From contig NZ_JBHZSG010000008.1 in the NCBI RefSeq assembly GCF_043642205.1, positions 48,538 to 112,537 on the forward strand: DNA of 64,000 nucleotides. The letters are read 5' to 3'. Source of the stretch: Thalassotalea_A litorea. Its GTDB lineage: Bacteria; Pseudomonadota; Gammaproteobacteria; Enterobacterales; Alteromonadaceae. Position 1 is the stretch's first letter, and every line of letters begins with the position of its first letter. Positions 63,940-64,000 of the stretch are shown here, piece after piece. A program made the position numbers and the translations under genes. The notes beneath the pieces are model-generated. The model was not told where the DNA came from and ran no database searches. It worked only from the letters and a program-made list of their open reading frames with translations.

Positions 63940-64000
63940 CTCAACCATCTGGTTAAAGTATGTTGCTTGCATAGTCAGTAAGGCGACCTAATCGCTCGTT

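Overview
The window is a chromosomal segment of a marine gammaproteobacterium, most likely order Alteromonadales (Colwellia/Thalassotalea/Alteromonas-like). This rests on a TonB2-type (TtpC) energy-transduction operon, a Na+-pumping oxaloacetate decarboxylase, the order recA...recX-alaS-lysC-csrA-tRNA-Ser-tRNA-Arg, MetJ and LexA sites of enterobacterial type, and moderately AT-rich DNA. The genus cannot be settled by reading alone.

Layout. 0-7 kb: the 3' end of a TonB-dependent receptor, a long gene-poor gap, then a tightly coupled TonB2 operon (DUF3450 protein, TtpC, ExbB, ExbD, TonB, TPR protein) closed by a strong terminator. 7-12.1 kb: sulfate assimilation (cysD, cysN, an SLC13 permease with RCK domains, cysC). 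12.4-14.5 kb: an M13 metallopeptidase lipoprotein. 14.7-29.9 kb: a surface-polysaccharide locus. It opens with an unusual module: a 75-residue peptide with a Tat-like leader and Cys/Pro-rich tail, a PqqD-like/HPr-kinase-like fusion, and a family-5 nucleotidyltransferase. It continues with a ligase/polymerase, an outer-membrane barrel, a short Wza, a Wzc tyrosine kinase, a VpsP-like protein, the dTDP-rhamnose genes rmlBACD and a UDP-HexNAc dehydrogenase. No glycosyltransferase, flippase or exosortase lies in the window.

30-46 kb: housekeeping block: mutS (minus strand), LexA-controlled recA, an S9 peptidase (minus strand), MetJ-controlled metA-metH, recX, alaS, lysC and csrA. 46.3-46.9 kb: tRNA-Ser(GCU) and three identical tRNA-Arg(ACG) genes. 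47.3-50.5 kb: oadGAB. 50.6-51.6 kb: two copies of a roughly 270-bp non-coding element with perfect 16-bp terminal inverted repeats (MITE-like) bracket a superinfection-immunity-like membrane protein; a shortened relative sits at 34.2 kb. 51.8-61.8 kb: VOC protein, small exported protein, fpr, rhlE, a 1,383-residue multi-domain envelope protein of unknown function, a 57-residue membrane protein, an AmpG-like permease and a conserved hypothetical. 61.9-64 kb: an accessory tract with a 29-bp degenerate tandem repeat followed by four short genes (including DUF2750 and SMI1/KNR4-like) separated by related non-coding modules.

The best candidates for something undescribed are the peptide + PqqD-HprK + nucleotidyltransferase module at the head of the polysaccharide locus, the giant envelope protein carrying a TonB-receptor-like 'ERIEVTGSRVKR' segment between membrane helices, a shared promoter-like motif in front of rmlB and the UDP-sugar dehydrogenase, and the modular small-gene array at the right end.
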